Shown in pieces: positions 7,634 through 16,238 of a DNA stretch of 46,526 nucleotides. The position numbers and the translations under genes were made by a program. A model generated the notes under the pieces. That model made no database searches. It was not told the origin of the DNA and was given only the letters and a program-made list of their open reading frames with translations. The stretch is from contig NZ_RPDI01000021.1 of assembly GCF_003917135.1 (NCBI RefSeq), positions 12,352-58,877 of the forward strand, in the 5' to 3' direction. This stretch comes from Leucobacter chromiireducens. Its GTDB lineage: Bacteria; Actinomycetota; Actinomycetes; Actinomycetales; Microbacteriaceae. Within the stretch, counting starts at the first letter, position 1; each line of letters starts with the position of its first letter.

Positions 7634-8296
7634 ATGTTCACGAAGAAGAAGACGATGGGCACGGCGGCCGCACTCGTGCTGCTCGGTGCGACCCTGACGG
7701 GTTGCTCCATGAGCTCGGACTCCACTGACGAGCCGAAGAAGGCCGAGTCGCAGAGCGAGTCGAGCACGGAGTCGATGGACACGAAGACCGCCGATCCCGC
7801 CGCCAACCTCGTCGGCTCCGGCTGCGCCGCCTACGCCGAGCAGGTACCGGACGGCGCCGGGTCGATCCAGGGCATGTCGCAGGACCCGGTCGCGGTCGCC
7901 GCATCGAACAATCCCATGCTGACCACGCTCGTCTCCGCGGTCAGCGGCGCGCTCAACCCTGACGTGAACCTCGTCGACACCCTGAACGGCAGCGAGTTCA
8001 CCGTCTTCGCGCCGGTCGATGACGCGTTCGGCAAGATCGACGCCGCGACGATCGACACGCTCAAGACCGACAAGGATCTGCTCACGAAGATCCTGACCTA
8101 CCACGTGGTGCCCGGCCAGATCGAGCCCGCGGATATCGACGGCACCCACACGACCGTCGAGGGTCAGGACCTGACGGTCACCGGTTCGGGTGACTCGATC
8201 ATGGTCAACGACTCGAAGGTCATCTGCGGCGGCGTGCAGACCGCCAACGCCACCGTGTACCTCCTCGACAGCGTGCTGATGCCGCCGGCCGAGTAA
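7634..8296 (+). CDS. Fasciclin-domain (FAS1) surface lipoprotein, MPT70/MPT83-like
   Basis: A 220-residue precursor. A lipoprotein signal peptide ends in the lipobox LTGC (C24), so the protein should be lipid-anchored on the outer face of the membrane. A Ser/Glu/Lys-rich linker covers about residues 25-50. One FAS1 domain fills the rest, with the H1 and H2 signatures [11 protein letters not shown] and [10 protein letters not shown] and the C-terminal [11 protein letters not shown]. Two further cysteines ([10 protein letters not shown] and VICGGVQ) could form a disulfide, which fits its place beside dipZ. The ATG at 7634 has AGGAGGA at 7624-7630. Family members are cell-surface adhesion or cell-envelope proteins. 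In M. tuberculosis the homologues mpt70 and mpt83 flank dipZ and are controlled by SigK. Confidence 0.92.
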   Translation: MFTKKKTMGTAAALVLLGATLTGCSMSSDSTDEPKKAESQSESSTESMDTKTADPAANLVGSGCAAYAEQVPDGAGSIQGMSQDPVAVAASNNPMLTTLVSAVSGALNPDVNLVDTLNGSEFTVFAPVDDAFGKIDAATIDTLKTDKDLLTKILTYHVVPGQIEPADIDGTHTTVEGQDLTVTGSGDSIMVNDSKVICGGVQTANATVYLLDSVLMPPAE

Positions 8297-8312
8297 CGAG
8301 CACATCGCGCGG

Positions 8313-8346
8313 ACGGCCGCCCGGGGAGCGATCCTCGGGCGGCCGT
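8313..8346 (+). terminator. Hairpin after the fasciclin gene
   Basis: ACGGCCGCCCG (8313-8323) pairs perfectly with CGGGCGGCCGT (8336-8346) around a 12-nt loop. It lies 16 bp after the lipoprotein stop. A weak T-rich stretch (TTGCCGTTCC) follows, so it is a plausible but not textbook intrinsic terminator. Confidence 0.65.
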
Positions 8347-8393
8347 TGCCGTTCCTCCGACCTGACCGGGACCTTGCGCCCGCGAAACGAGAA

Positions 8394-8424
8394 AGGCCCC
8401 GAATCCTTCAAGGATCCGGGGCCT
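8394..8424 (-). terminator. Terminator after tRNA-Leu
   Basis: An AGGCCCCG...CGGGGCCT hairpin with further pairing between AATCCTT and AAGGATC forms a long stem with almost no loop. On the minus strand it is followed by TTTC. It lies 50 bp past the 3' end of tRNA-Leu in its direction of transcription. Confidence 0.75.
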
Positions 8425-8473
8425 CCACCGATTTCGTGAATCACTGGCCCATGATTTCGTTCATGAGCCCTCG

Positions 8474-8557
8474 TGCGCGAGGGGGGACTTGAACCCCCAC
8501 GCCCTTGCGGGCACTGGCACCTGAAGCCAGCGCGTCTGCCAATTCCGCCACTCGCGC
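8474..8557 (-). tRNA. tRNA-Leu (anticodon CAG)
   Basis: An 84-nt class II tRNA with a long variable arm. The acceptor stem GCGCGAG (8557-8551) pairs with CTCGCGC before the discriminator A at 8474. The anticodon stem-loop GCTGGCTTCAGGTGCCAGT places CAG as anticodon, and the T-arm GTTCAAGTC is standard. The CCA end is not encoded and must be added by nucleotidyltransferase. Confidence 0.95.
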
Positions 8558-8634
8558 GAGTTGTCATCCTGACCGTTTCCGTTCAGGCAACTCCACTACC
8601 TTAGCAGGCCGAGCCGCTTCTCACCAAAGCGGGC

Positions 8635-8640
8635 TAAACT
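8635..8640 (+). promoter_or_regulatory. Candidate -10 element for the fhaA-pknB cluster
   Basis: TAAACT fits the actinobacterial TANNNT -10 pattern and would start transcription about 50 nt before the fhaA GTG. I see no good -35 hexamer at the matching distance, so this is a weak call. Confidence 0.35.
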
Positions 8641-8696
8641 GAGGAACGACCGACACCGTCGACCGGCGGTGCCAAGCGAAAGGGCGACACCGACAC

Positions 8697-9614
8697 GTGG
8701 GCATTCTTGACAGCGTAGAGCGCGGGCTGGAGCGTGCCGTCAACGGCGCATTCGCCCGCACCTTCCGCTCAGGTGTGCAGCCGGTTGAGATCGCTTCGGC
8801 GCTCAAACGCGAGCTGGACATCGGGGCGGTGGTCGTCGATCGCGACCGCATTCTGGCACCGAACCGTTTCATTGTGCGCCTCGCGCCGAAGGACGCCGAT
8901 CGCCTCCTCGGGATGGGCTCCGCGCTGCAGCAGGAGCTCGTCGGCGTGGTGCTGAAGCACGCGCGCCGCCAGAACTACCAGCTCATGAGCGAGCCGTACA
9001 TCGAGCTGCAGTCCGACGACTCGCTCACCACCGGTGTGCTCGAAATCACGGCGACGCAGGTGGAGGGCTCCGTGAACTGGGTCGCCGCCATCGACGTCGA
9101 CGGGCAGCGGCACGAGCTCCCGCGCGGCACCACCACCGTGGGGCGCGGCTCGGACTGCGGGATCCGCATCACCGACACCGCGGCGTCGCGCAAGCACCTC
9201 GAAATCATCTGGGACGGCGCGGCGGGCATCGCGCGCGATCTCGGGTCAACGAACGGCTCGAAGATCAACGGGCAGCGCTTCCGCGAAGCGGCGCTGCAGC
9301 CCGGCATCACGTTCACGATCGGGCAGACCGCGCTGACCTTCCAGCTCGTCCCAGCGCAGGATCGGGCCGCGCAGCGGCACGCGCCCGAGGCGGCGAGCCA
9401 CACGGTGCCGTTCAACGCGCCGGAGTCGACGCCGCGCGAGTCCGCAGCGCCCCGCGCTTCCACACCGCCGGCGGCCCAGGTGCCCCCGGCAGCAGACCCC
9501 GGGAACTTCCCGCCGCGCACGCGGCAGGGCAACCCGCCGCAGGCACCACGCGCCAAGCGCGCGGTGGACGGCGAGGCACCCGGCGTCGACGAAGACTTCT
9601 GGAGAGGCCTATGA
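8697..9614 (+). CDS. fhaA: FhaA: DUF3662 and FHA domain protein
   Basis: A 305-residue cytoplasmic protein. Residues about 1-110 are the DUF3662 domain (GILDSVERGLERAVNGAFARTF...QPVEIASALKRELD). A Pro/Ala-rich stretch near residues 230-290 links to the C-terminus. The FHA domain lies around residues 125-205, with the phosphothreonine-binding signature GRGSDCGIRI...SRKHLEI...LGSTNGSKI. FHA domains bind phosphorylated Thr peptides, and in mycobacteria FhaA binds PknB substrates and the lipid II flippase MurJ. The GTG start at 8697 has only a weak AGGG upstream. Its stop overlaps fhaB by four bases (ATGA). It is the first gene of the seven-gene kinase cluster ending in pknB. Confidence 0.92.
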   Translation: MGILDSVERGLERAVNGAFARTFRSGVQPVEIASALKRELDIGAVVVDRDRILAPNRFIVRLAPKDADRLLGMGSALQQELVGVVLKHARRQNYQLMSEPYIELQSDDSLTTGVLEITATQVEGSVNWVAAIDVDGQRHELPRGTTTVGRGSDCGIRITDTAASRKHLEIIWDGAAGIARDLGSTNGSKINGQRFREAALQPGITFTIGQTALTFQLVPAQDRAAQRHAPEAASHTVPFNAPESTPRESAAPRASTPPAAQVPPAADPGNFPPRTRQGNPPQAPRAKRAVDGEAPGVDEDFWRGL

Positions 9615-10228
9615 GTGAGCTGACGCTCCTGATCCTGCGGATCGGTTTCCTGCTGCTGCTGTGGCTGTTCATCTTCGCGATCGTGTACGCGCTGCGCAGT
9701 GACCTCTTCGGCGCCCCGGTGCGCCGCATGCGCGGCGACGCCGCGGGAAGCGGGAACGGAGGCGGCGGGTCTCCCGTGATCGCCGCAGCCGCAGCCGCGG
9801 CACCATCACCAGCAGCAGCGGCACCATCACCGGCGCCGTCGCCAGCCCCGCACTCGGGCCCCGCGATCACCCCGACGGGGGGCGCCCTTCCCACGGCTGG
9901 CACCGCTCCGGCGGCGCCCGGCTTCGGCCAGGGCAGCGCACCCGGAACGCTTGCGATCACCTCGGGCGTCGCGACCGGCACCACGATCCAGCTCGACGAG
10001 GACACCGTCACCATCGGCCGCAGCGGCGACTCGACGCTCGTGATCGTCGACGAGTACACCTCGACCTACCACGCGCGCCTCGTCCGCTCGGGCGAGCAGT
10101 GGATTCTCACCGACCTCGACTCGACGAACGGCACCAAGCTCGGCGGCGTGCGCGTCACGAAGCCGGTCCCAGTGCCCCCGTACACGCCAGTGACCATCGG
10201 CACGACCACCTTTGAGCTGAGGCCCTGA
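9611..10228 (+). CDS. fhaB: FhaB (FipA-type): membrane-anchored FHA domain protein
   Basis: A 205-residue protein. An N-terminal membrane helix (about residues 3-27, LTLLILRIGFLLLLWLFIF) anchors it. A long Ala/Pro/Ser-rich low-complexity linker covers about residues 45-115. The FHA domain lies at residues about 118-204, with GRSGDSTLVI...STYHARL...LDSTNGTKLGG. In mycobacteria the orthologue is phosphorylated by the Ser/Thr kinases and links them to FtsZ and FtsQ. The ATG overlaps the fhaA stop. The gene is followed after 2 bp by the phosphatase gene, giving a tight phospho-signalling operon. Confidence 0.92.
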   Translation: MSELTLLILRIGFLLLLWLFIFAIVYALRSDLFGAPVRRMRGDAAGSGNGGGGSPVIAAAAAAAPSPAAAAPSPAPSPAPHSGPAITPTGGALPTAGTAPAAPGFGQGSAPGTLAITSGVATGTTIQLDEDTVTIGRSGDSTLVIVDEYTSTYHARLVRSGEQWILTDLDSTNGTKLGGVRVTKPVPVPPYTPVTIGTTTFELRP

Positions 10229-10230
10229 GC

Positions 10231-11499
10231 GTGACCATCGCGTATCAGAGCGCCATCGGCTCCCACGTGGGCATGGTGCGGTCGAACAACCAGGACTCCG
10301 GCTTCGCCGGCGACCACCTCTACCTCGTCGCCGACGGCATGGGCGGGCACGCGGGCGGCGACGTCGCCTCCGCGATCGCCGCGAAGGAGATGGCCGAGTT
10401 CGATCAGCCGCCGCTCGGCAGCCCGGAGGCTGCGACGAACACGCTGCGCACCGCGGTGCTCGAGACGAACGCGAAGCTGCGCGCAACCGTGCAGGATCGG
10501 CCGGAGCTCGCCGGCATGGGCACCACGTTCACCGGCTTCCTCACGGTCGGATCGCAGCTGGCGCTCGCGCACATCGGCGACTCGCGACTGTACCTGCTGC
10601 GCAACAACGAGCTGCGTCAGATCACGAAGGATCACACCTTCGTGCAGCGCCTCGTCGACAGCGGCAAGATCACCGAGGAGGAGGCGAAGACGCACCCGCG
10701 CCGCTCCGTGCTGATGCGCGTGCTCGGCGACGTCGACTCCTCCCCGCAGGTGGACACCCAGGTGCTCGACACCGAGCCCGGCGACGTCTGGCTGCTCTGC
10801 TCCGACGGCCTCTGCGGCTACGTCGAGGACACCGACATCGAGAAGATCCTGCGCCGCCGCAGCTCGCTCCAGGGCGCCGTCGATGGCCTGATCGACAAGA
10901 GCCTCGCGCACGGCGCCCCCGACAACGTCACCGTGGTGCTCATCGAGACCGTCGAGGAGCCGGATCGCGACCCGGCGGACACGCTCGAGTTCCCGAAGCC
11001 GAACCGCCGCTTCGCCGGCTCCGCCGCGACGGCGCCCGCACCGCGCGACGGCACGGTCTCCACGGCGCGCACCCGGATCCTCAGCCGACGCCCCGTGCGC
11101 AAGCCCCCGGTCGTGGCCGAGAGCCACTTCGAGCCGCGCGTCGACGAGTACCTCGCCGAGCTCATCGCGGAGACGCGCCGCCGCAACCGGCGCCGCAGGA
11201 TCCTGTGGGCGCTCGGCGGGCTCTGCATCGTGCTCGGGATCGCTGGCGTGCTGACCGTCGGCTACCAGTGGACGCAGACGCGCTACTTCGTCGGCACCGA
11301 CGGCCAGACCGTGATCATCTATCAGGGCGTGCAGCAGAACATCGGCTCGATTTCCCTGCACTCCGTCGCCGAGGACACCGAGATCCCCGTTTCGAAACTC
11401 GACGGGCTCGAGCTGCGGCAGGTGGAGCGCACGCTCCCGGCCGGCTCCATCGAGGAGGCGCGAGACATCGTGCTGCGCTTGGGGGTGCACGATGACTGA
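10231..11499 (+). CDS. pstP: PP2C-family Ser/Thr protein phosphatase PstP
   Basis: A 422-residue membrane protein. The PP2C (PPM) catalytic domain spans about residues 5-238, with the metal-binding motifs VADGMGGHAGG, GMGTTFTGF, HIGDSRLYLL, LLCSDGLCGY and GAPDNVTVVL. An Arg/Pro-rich juxtamembrane region precedes one membrane helix near residue 330 (LWALGGLCIVLGIAGVLTVG). A short extracytoplasmic tail of about 75 residues follows. It removes phosphate from PknA, PknB and their substrates. The GTG at 10231 follows fhaB by 2 bp, and its stop overlaps rodA by 8 bp. No catalytic aspartate appears to be missing. Confidence 0.95.
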   Translation: MTIAYQSAIGSHVGMVRSNNQDSGFAGDHLYLVADGMGGHAGGDVASAIAAKEMAEFDQPPLGSPEAATNTLRTAVLETNAKLRATVQDRPELAGMGTTFTGFLTVGSQLALAHIGDSRLYLLRNNELRQITKDHTFVQRLVDSGKITEEEAKTHPRRSVLMRVLGDVDSSPQVDTQVLDTEPGDVWLLCSDGLCGYVEDTDIEKILRRRSSLQGAVDGLIDKSLAHGAPDNVTVVLIETVEEPDRDPADTLEFPKPNRRFAGSAATAPAPRDGTVSTARTRILSRRPVRKPPVVAESHFEPRVDEYLAELIAETRRRNRRRRILWALGGLCIVLGIAGVLTVGYQWTQTRYFVGTDGQTVIIYQGVQQNIGSISLHSVAEDTEIPVSKLDGLELRQVERTLPAGSIEEARDIVLRLGVHDD

Positions 11500-12904
11500 G
11501 TCCGCATCGCCGGCCGGTGAGCCACGCACGTTCGAGAAGACGCGCACCAGCGAGACCGTGCTGCAGCGCATCACCGCGCTGCGCGCGCCGCGCCTGCTCC
11601 TCGGCCTGGAGCTCTCCCTCCTGATCTTCGCGATCGCGGTCGGCGTTGCCGCCGTGATCATCGTCGACCTCACCGTGCAGGGCACCGTCACCACCACGCT
11701 GCTGCCTGCCGGCGCGCTGTTCGTCGCCGCGCTCTTCGCGCTGCACTTCACGATCCGCAAGATCGCGCCAGACGCAGACCCGCTCATCATGCCCATCGCG
11801 GCGATGCTCAACGTCGTCGGCGTTGCGATGATCTACCGGCTTGACCTGGCCAAAGACCTGAGCGGCTGGAGCTCGGACGCGATGCGCCAGCTCGTCTGGT
11901 CGACGGTCGCCGTCGTGGCAGCGATCGTGGTGCTCGCGGTGATCCGCAACCACATGGTGCTGTTCCGCTACACGTACCTGATGGGTCTCGGCGCGGTGAT
12001 CCTGCTGCTCCTGCCCATGCTGCCCGGGATCGGCGCGACCATCAACGGCGCGCGCGTCTGGATCCGCATCGGCGACAGCTTCTCATTCCAGCCGGGCGAG
12101 ATCGCGAAGATCCTGCTCGCGATCTTCTTCGCCGGGTATCTCGTGCGCAACCGCGACTCCCTCGCGATGGTCGGCAAGAAGGTGCTCGGCATCCGCTTCC
12201 CGCGCGGCCGCGACCTCGGCCCACTCCTCGTGTTCTGGCTCGCAGCGATGATCGTGCTGGTGTTCCAGCGCGACCTCGGCACCTCACTGCTCTACTTCGG
12301 CCTGTTCCTCTCCATGCTGTACCTCGCGACCGGCAGAGTCGGGTGGATCATCCTCGGGGTGGGTCTCTTCCTCGTCGGCGGAATCACCGCGAGCCAAACG
12401 CTCGAGTACGTGAACCGCCGCTTCGTGAACTGGCTCGACCCGTTCGCCGACCCCTTCAACGCGAGCCACCAGATGGTGCAGGGCCTCTTCGGCATGGCGA
12501 ACGGCGGCATGACCGGCACCGGCCTCGGCCAGGGCTACCCGACGGACACGCCGCTCGCTCAGAGCGACTACATCATCCCGAGCCTCGGTGAGGAGCTCGG
12601 CCTGATCGGGTTGTTCGTGATCCTCGCCGCGTACCTGCTGCTCGTTGGCCGCGGCCTGCGCATCGGCTTCGCCGGCCAGGACGACTTCGGGAAGCTGCTC
12701 GCATCCGGCCTCGCGTTCACGCTCGCGCTGCAGGTCTTCATCGTGGTCGGTGGCGTCACCCGCCTGATCCCGCTCACCGGCCTCACGGCACCGTTCCTCG
12801 CGGCCGGCGGCTCATCACTGGTCTCGAACTGGATCATCATCGCACTGCTGATCCTGCTCTCGAACTCTGTCCGCAATCGGCCGAAGTTGGTGATCCGCGC
12901 ATGA
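11492..12904 (+). CDS. rodA: RodA/FtsW-family peptidoglycan polymerase (SEDS protein)
   Basis: A 470-residue polytopic membrane protein with roughly ten to twelve hydrophobic helices. It belongs to the SEDS family of lipid II glycosyltransferases. Conserved segments include NGARVWIRIG...FQPGEIAKI, the central FQRDLGTSLLYFGLF, the SHQMVQGLFGMANGG loop, and the late IPLTGLTAPFLAAGGSSLVSNW. It polymerises glycan strands with a class B penicillin-binding protein. The partner here is surely PbpA, whose ATG overlaps its stop by four bases. The ATG at 11492 lies inside the last codons of pstP. Confidence 0.95.
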   Translation: MTESASPAGEPRTFEKTRTSETVLQRITALRAPRLLLGLELSLLIFAIAVGVAAVIIVDLTVQGTVTTTLLPAGALFVAALFALHFTIRKIAPDADPLIMPIAAMLNVVGVAMIYRLDLAKDLSGWSSDAMRQLVWSTVAVVAAIVVLAVIRNHMVLFRYTYLMGLGAVILLLLPMLPGIGATINGARVWIRIGDSFSFQPGEIAKILLAIFFAGYLVRNRDSLAMVGKKVLGIRFPRGRDLGPLLVFWLAAMIVLVFQRDLGTSLLYFGLFLSMLYLATGRVGWIILGVGLFLVGGITASQTLEYVNRRFVNWLDPFADPFNASHQMVQGLFGMANGGMTGTGLGQGYPTDTPLAQSDYIIPSLGEELGLIGLFVILAAYLLLVGRGLRIGFAGQDDFGKLLASGLAFTLALQVFIVVGGVTRLIPLTGLTAPFLAAGGSSLVSNWIIIALLILLSNSVRNRPKLVIRA

Positions 12905-14388
12905 ACAAGCAGCTGAAGTCCCTCACGCGCACCGTGTTCATCATGTTCCTCGCGCTGTTCTTCTCCGTCACGATGATCCAGTTCGTGAACGCCGATGAGC
13001 TGCGCGCCAACGAACTGAACATGCGCACCGTGAAGAACGGCTACAAGGTGGAGCGCGGCTCGATCCTCGTCGATGGCGAGCCGGTCGCGTACTCGACCCC
13101 GACGAGCGACACATACCGCTTCCTGCGGCAGTACTCCGACGGCGCACTCTACGCGCCGATCACGGGCTATTTCTCGCACTCGCAGGGCATCACCGGCCTC
13201 GAGTCGGCGATGAACCAGGAGCTCTCGGGCAGCGGCGACTCGCTGTTCTTCACGCGCATCATGAACACGATCAACGGGGTCGCCCCGCAGGGCAGCTCCG
13301 TGCAGACCACGATCGACCCGAAGGTGCAGGCCGCGGCCGCCGAGGCGATGTCCGAGGAGGGCTTCGAGGGCGCCGTCGTGGCGATCGAGCCGAAGACCGG
13401 GCGCATCCTCGCGCTCGTGTCGACGCCGAGCTTCGATCCCAATCTGCTGTCTTCCAACAGCGACGCCGAGATCATCGCGAACTACTCGCAGCTCGACAAG
13501 GATCCGGGCCAGCCGCTCCAGAACCGCGCCATCGCCGGGGATCTCTACCACCCCGGCTCGGTGTACAAGCTGCTCGTCGCGGCCGCAGCGATCGAGAACG
13601 GTGAGGCGAGCCCGAGCACGGAGTTCGCGAACCCCGCCGAACTGCCGCTGCCCCAGTCGAGCAACGTGATGCAGAACGCGTCGCGCACCACCTGTGGCAC
13701 GGGCTCCAAGGCCACGCTCGAGCAGGCGATCGTGCTCTCCTGCAACATCCCGATCGCGGAGCTCGCGATGAAGATGGACCCGGACACGGTGCCTGAGATG
13801 GCGCGCGCGTTCGGATTTGAACAGGAACTCAGCGTGCCGCTCACGGTGACGCCGAGCCTGTCGCCAACGCCTGAGGATCAGGCGCAGACCGCGCTCTCCT
13901 CGATCGGCCAGCTCGACGTGCGCGCGACGCCGCTGCAGATGGCCATGGTCTCCGCCGGCATCGCCAACGGCGGGACGGTGATGAAGCCAACGCTCGTCGA
14001 CCAGGTCATCACCCCGGACCTGCGCGTCGCAACGCAGGTGACGCCGGAAGAGTTCGCCAAGCCGATCTCGGAGAAGACGGCGAGCGCGGTTGCTGGGATG
14101 ATGGAGAAGGGCGTCTCCTCGCAGGAGGGGCTCGCGCGCCAATCAGGGATCCCTGGAGTGCGTGTTGCCGGAAAAACGGGCACCGCGGAGAACGGCACCA
14201 CCGCCGAGGGGAATGCACTTCCCTTTACGCTGTGGTACACGGGCTTCGCGCCGGTGGAAGACCCGAAGGTTGCCGTCGCGGTTGTGGTCGAAGACGGCGG
14301 CGGAGAAGCATACGGTTACGAGGGGGGCTCGTACGACCTCCCGACGGCCGTCGGAAAACGAGTTATGGAAGCGGTGTTGAGCGAATGA
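12901..14388 (+). CDS. pbpA: Penicillin-binding protein PbpA (class B transpeptidase)
   Basis: A 495-residue protein. An N-terminal membrane anchor covers about residues 10-30. An N-terminal non-catalytic domain follows, then the transpeptidase domain from about residue 155. The three active-site motifs are present: S220-V-Y-K223, S280-C-N282 and K425-T-G427 (GKTGTAENGT). It cross-links peptidoglycan in the periplasm-like space and is inhibited by beta-lactams. It sits between rodA and pknA with ATGA overlaps on both sides. The mycobacterial orthologue is phosphorylated by PknB. Length and motif spacing are normal for the family. Confidence 0.95.
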   Translation: MNKQLKSLTRTVFIMFLALFFSVTMIQFVNADELRANELNMRTVKNGYKVERGSILVDGEPVAYSTPTSDTYRFLRQYSDGALYAPITGYFSHSQGITGLESAMNQELSGSGDSLFFTRIMNTINGVAPQGSSVQTTIDPKVQAAAAEAMSEEGFEGAVVAIEPKTGRILALVSTPSFDPNLLSSNSDAEIIANYSQLDKDPGQPLQNRAIAGDLYHPGSVYKLLVAAAAIENGEASPSTEFANPAELPLPQSSNVMQNASRTTCGTGSKATLEQAIVLSCNIPIAELAMKMDPDTVPEMARAFGFEQELSVPLTVTPSLSPTPEDQAQTALSSIGQLDVRATPLQMAMVSAGIANGGTVMKPTLVDQVITPDLRVATQVTPEEFAKPISEKTASAVAGMMEKGVSSQEGLARQSGIPGVRVAGKTGTAENGTTAEGNALPFTLWYTGFAPVEDPKVAVAVVVEDGGGEAYGYEGGSYDLPTAVGKRVMEAVLSE

Positions 14389-16181
14389 GACCAGCTGCAG
14401 GGATCACATTCGGCGGACGCTACGAGCTGAGCTCGCGGATCGCCGTCGGCGGCATGGGCGAGGTGTGGAACGCCACCGACAGCATCATCGGGCGCACCGT
14501 TGCGATCAAGATCCTCAAGGACGAGTACATGGGGGACCCCGGGTTCCTCGAGCGGTTCCGCGCCGAGGCGCGCCACGCCGCGCTCGTGAACCACGAGGGC
14601 ATCGCGAACGTCTTCGATTACGGCGAGGAGCAGGGCTCCGCGTACATCGTGATGGAGCTCGTGCCCGGTGAGCCGCTCTCCGCGATCATCGACCGCGAGG
14701 GCCGCCTGCCGCCCAACCGCGTGCTCGGGATCGTCGCGCAGACCGCCACCTCGCTGCAGGCCGCGCACGACGCCGGTCTCGTGCACCGCGACATCAAGCC
14801 GGGCAACCTCCTCATCACGCCGGAGGGCCGCGTCAAGATCACCGACTTCGGGATCGCGCGCATCGCCGACCAGGTGCCGCTGACCGCGACGGGCCAGGTG
14901 ATGGGCACCGTCCAGTACCTCGCGCCCGAGCAGGCGAGCGGCCACACCGCGACCGCCGCGACCGACATCTACTCGCTGGGCGTTGTCGCCTACGAGTGCC
15001 TCGCGGGCAAGCGCCCGTTCACCGGCGAGTCGCAGGTCGCCATCGCGATGGCGCAGATCAACGACACCCCGCCGGACCTGCCCGCCGACGTGCCGGAGCC
15101 CGTGCGCAACCTCGTGTACGCGTGCCTCGCGAAGGACGCGGCCGGCCGCCCCGAGACCGCCGCGAAGCTCGCGCAGGCCGCGACCGCGCTGCACCGCGGC
15201 GACGTTGGCCTCGCGGCGAGCTACGTGCCGCAGGTGCTCGGCGAGACCGCGCCGGCCACCACGGTGCTCGATGGCCAGACCACGGTGATGGACGCGGCAA
15301 CGACCGCGCTGCCGCGCACCACGGCGCTGCCCGGCCAGACCGCAGCGACCGCGGCGCTCGCGGCCGACGGCGAGGACCTCGATCCCGAGACCGGCGAGCC
15401 GAAGAAAAAGAAGAAGAGCCCGTGGACGTGGCCGCTCATCACGCTGATCGCGCTCCTGCTGCTGATCGGCGCCGGCACGGTCTTCGCGATCATGAACGGC
15501 GGCGCTGGCGAGCCGAAGGAGACGACGTCGAAGACGACGAGCACGACGTCGAAGAAGCCGACCACGCCGGCACCCGAGACCACGGGCGTCGTCGACGAGG
15601 GGCAGCTCATCGGCATGAAGGTCGACGAGGCGAAGGCGTTCCTTGAGGGCCAGGGCTTCACGAACGTGCGCACCGCACCGGGCAATCAGGCCCCTGACGA
15701 CCAGGTGAACAACGTCACCGACGTCAACCCGGTCGGCGACAAGGTGCCCTTCGATCAGGCGATCACGCTCACGTTCAACGTGGCGTTCGGCGACGTGAGC
15801 GCGCCGAGCGCACCGACCGCGAGCCCCGCGACCGTCGACTCCGGCGCGGTGACCAATGTGAGCTGGGGCGTCGCGAGCTGCCCCACCGGGCTCACGCTCC
15901 AGGCATACAACGTGCAGATCTCGGGCGACGGCTCCGGCCCGGGCTCGGCGCAGTCACCGAACGTGGCGATCACCGCGAACACCCTGGATGCTGGAGCGAG
16001 CGACGGCCAGATCACCGTGACCTACTCGGTCACCTGCGGCAACGGCTCCTCGGTGACGCGCGAGTCGGCGAAGTCCGAGCCGGTGACCATCACCGTGAAG
16101 GCACCGCCGAAGCCGACCACACCGCCAACGACCCCGCCGACCACCAGCCCGGATCCGGAAGACGAGGAATCGGGCAACTAG
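14385..16181 (+). CDS. pknA: Ser/Thr protein kinase PknA-like, with PASTA and beta-sandwich ectodomain
   Basis: A 598-residue membrane kinase. The kinase domain covers about residues 12-270: glycine loop VGGMGEV (21-27), Lys42, catalytic HRD at 134-136, DFG at 154-156 and APE at 180-182. A Thr-rich juxtamembrane region contains repeated TTxL segments that look like autophosphorylation sites. One membrane helix lies at about 350-370. Outside are a Thr/Lys-rich linker, one PASTA-like domain (about 402-466), a fibronectin/Ig-like beta domain (about 470-575) and a Pro/Thr tail. M. tuberculosis PknA lacks PASTA domains, so this ectodomain is larger than expected. The ATG at 14385 overlaps the pbpA stop; the frame continues upstream but only as a shadow. 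Confidence 0.92.
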   Translation: MRPAAGITFGGRYELSSRIAVGGMGEVWNATDSIIGRTVAIKILKDEYMGDPGFLERFRAEARHAALVNHEGIANVFDYGEEQGSAYIVMELVPGEPLSAIIDREGRLPPNRVLGIVAQTATSLQAAHDAGLVHRDIKPGNLLITPEGRVKITDFGIARIADQVPLTATGQVMGTVQYLAPEQASGHTATAATDIYSLGVVAYECLAGKRPFTGESQVAIAMAQINDTPPDLPADVPEPVRNLVYACLAKDAAGRPETAAKLAQAATALHRGDVGLAASYVPQVLGETAPATTVLDGQTTVMDAATTALPRTTALPGQTAATAALAADGEDLDPETGEPKKKKKSPWTWPLITLIALLLLIGAGTVFAIMNGGAGEPKETTSKTTSTTSKKPTTPAPETTGVVDEGQLIGMKVDEAKAFLEGQGFTNVRTAPGNQAPDDQVNNVTDVNPVGDKVPFDQAITLTFNVAFGDVSAPSAPTASPATVDSGAVTNVSWGVASCPTGLTLQAYNVQISGDGSGPGSAQSPNVAITANTLDAGASDGQITVTYSVTCGNGSSVTRESAKSEPVTITVKAPPKPTTPPTTPPTTSPDPEDEESGN

Positions 16182-16238
16182 CACGCGCGCGGGCGCCGGG
16201 GACGGCGCCCGCTTCCCGATAAACTTGGAGGCATTCCC

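Noticed and set aside
10066..11811. 581-codon open frame antisense to pstP and rodA
   Set aside because: It crosses the boundary of two real genes with intact motifs and has shadow composition.
12568..14142. 524-codon open frame antisense to rodA/pbpA
   Set aside because: pbpA has all transpeptidase motifs on the other strand, and this frame is His/Arg-rich with no domain.
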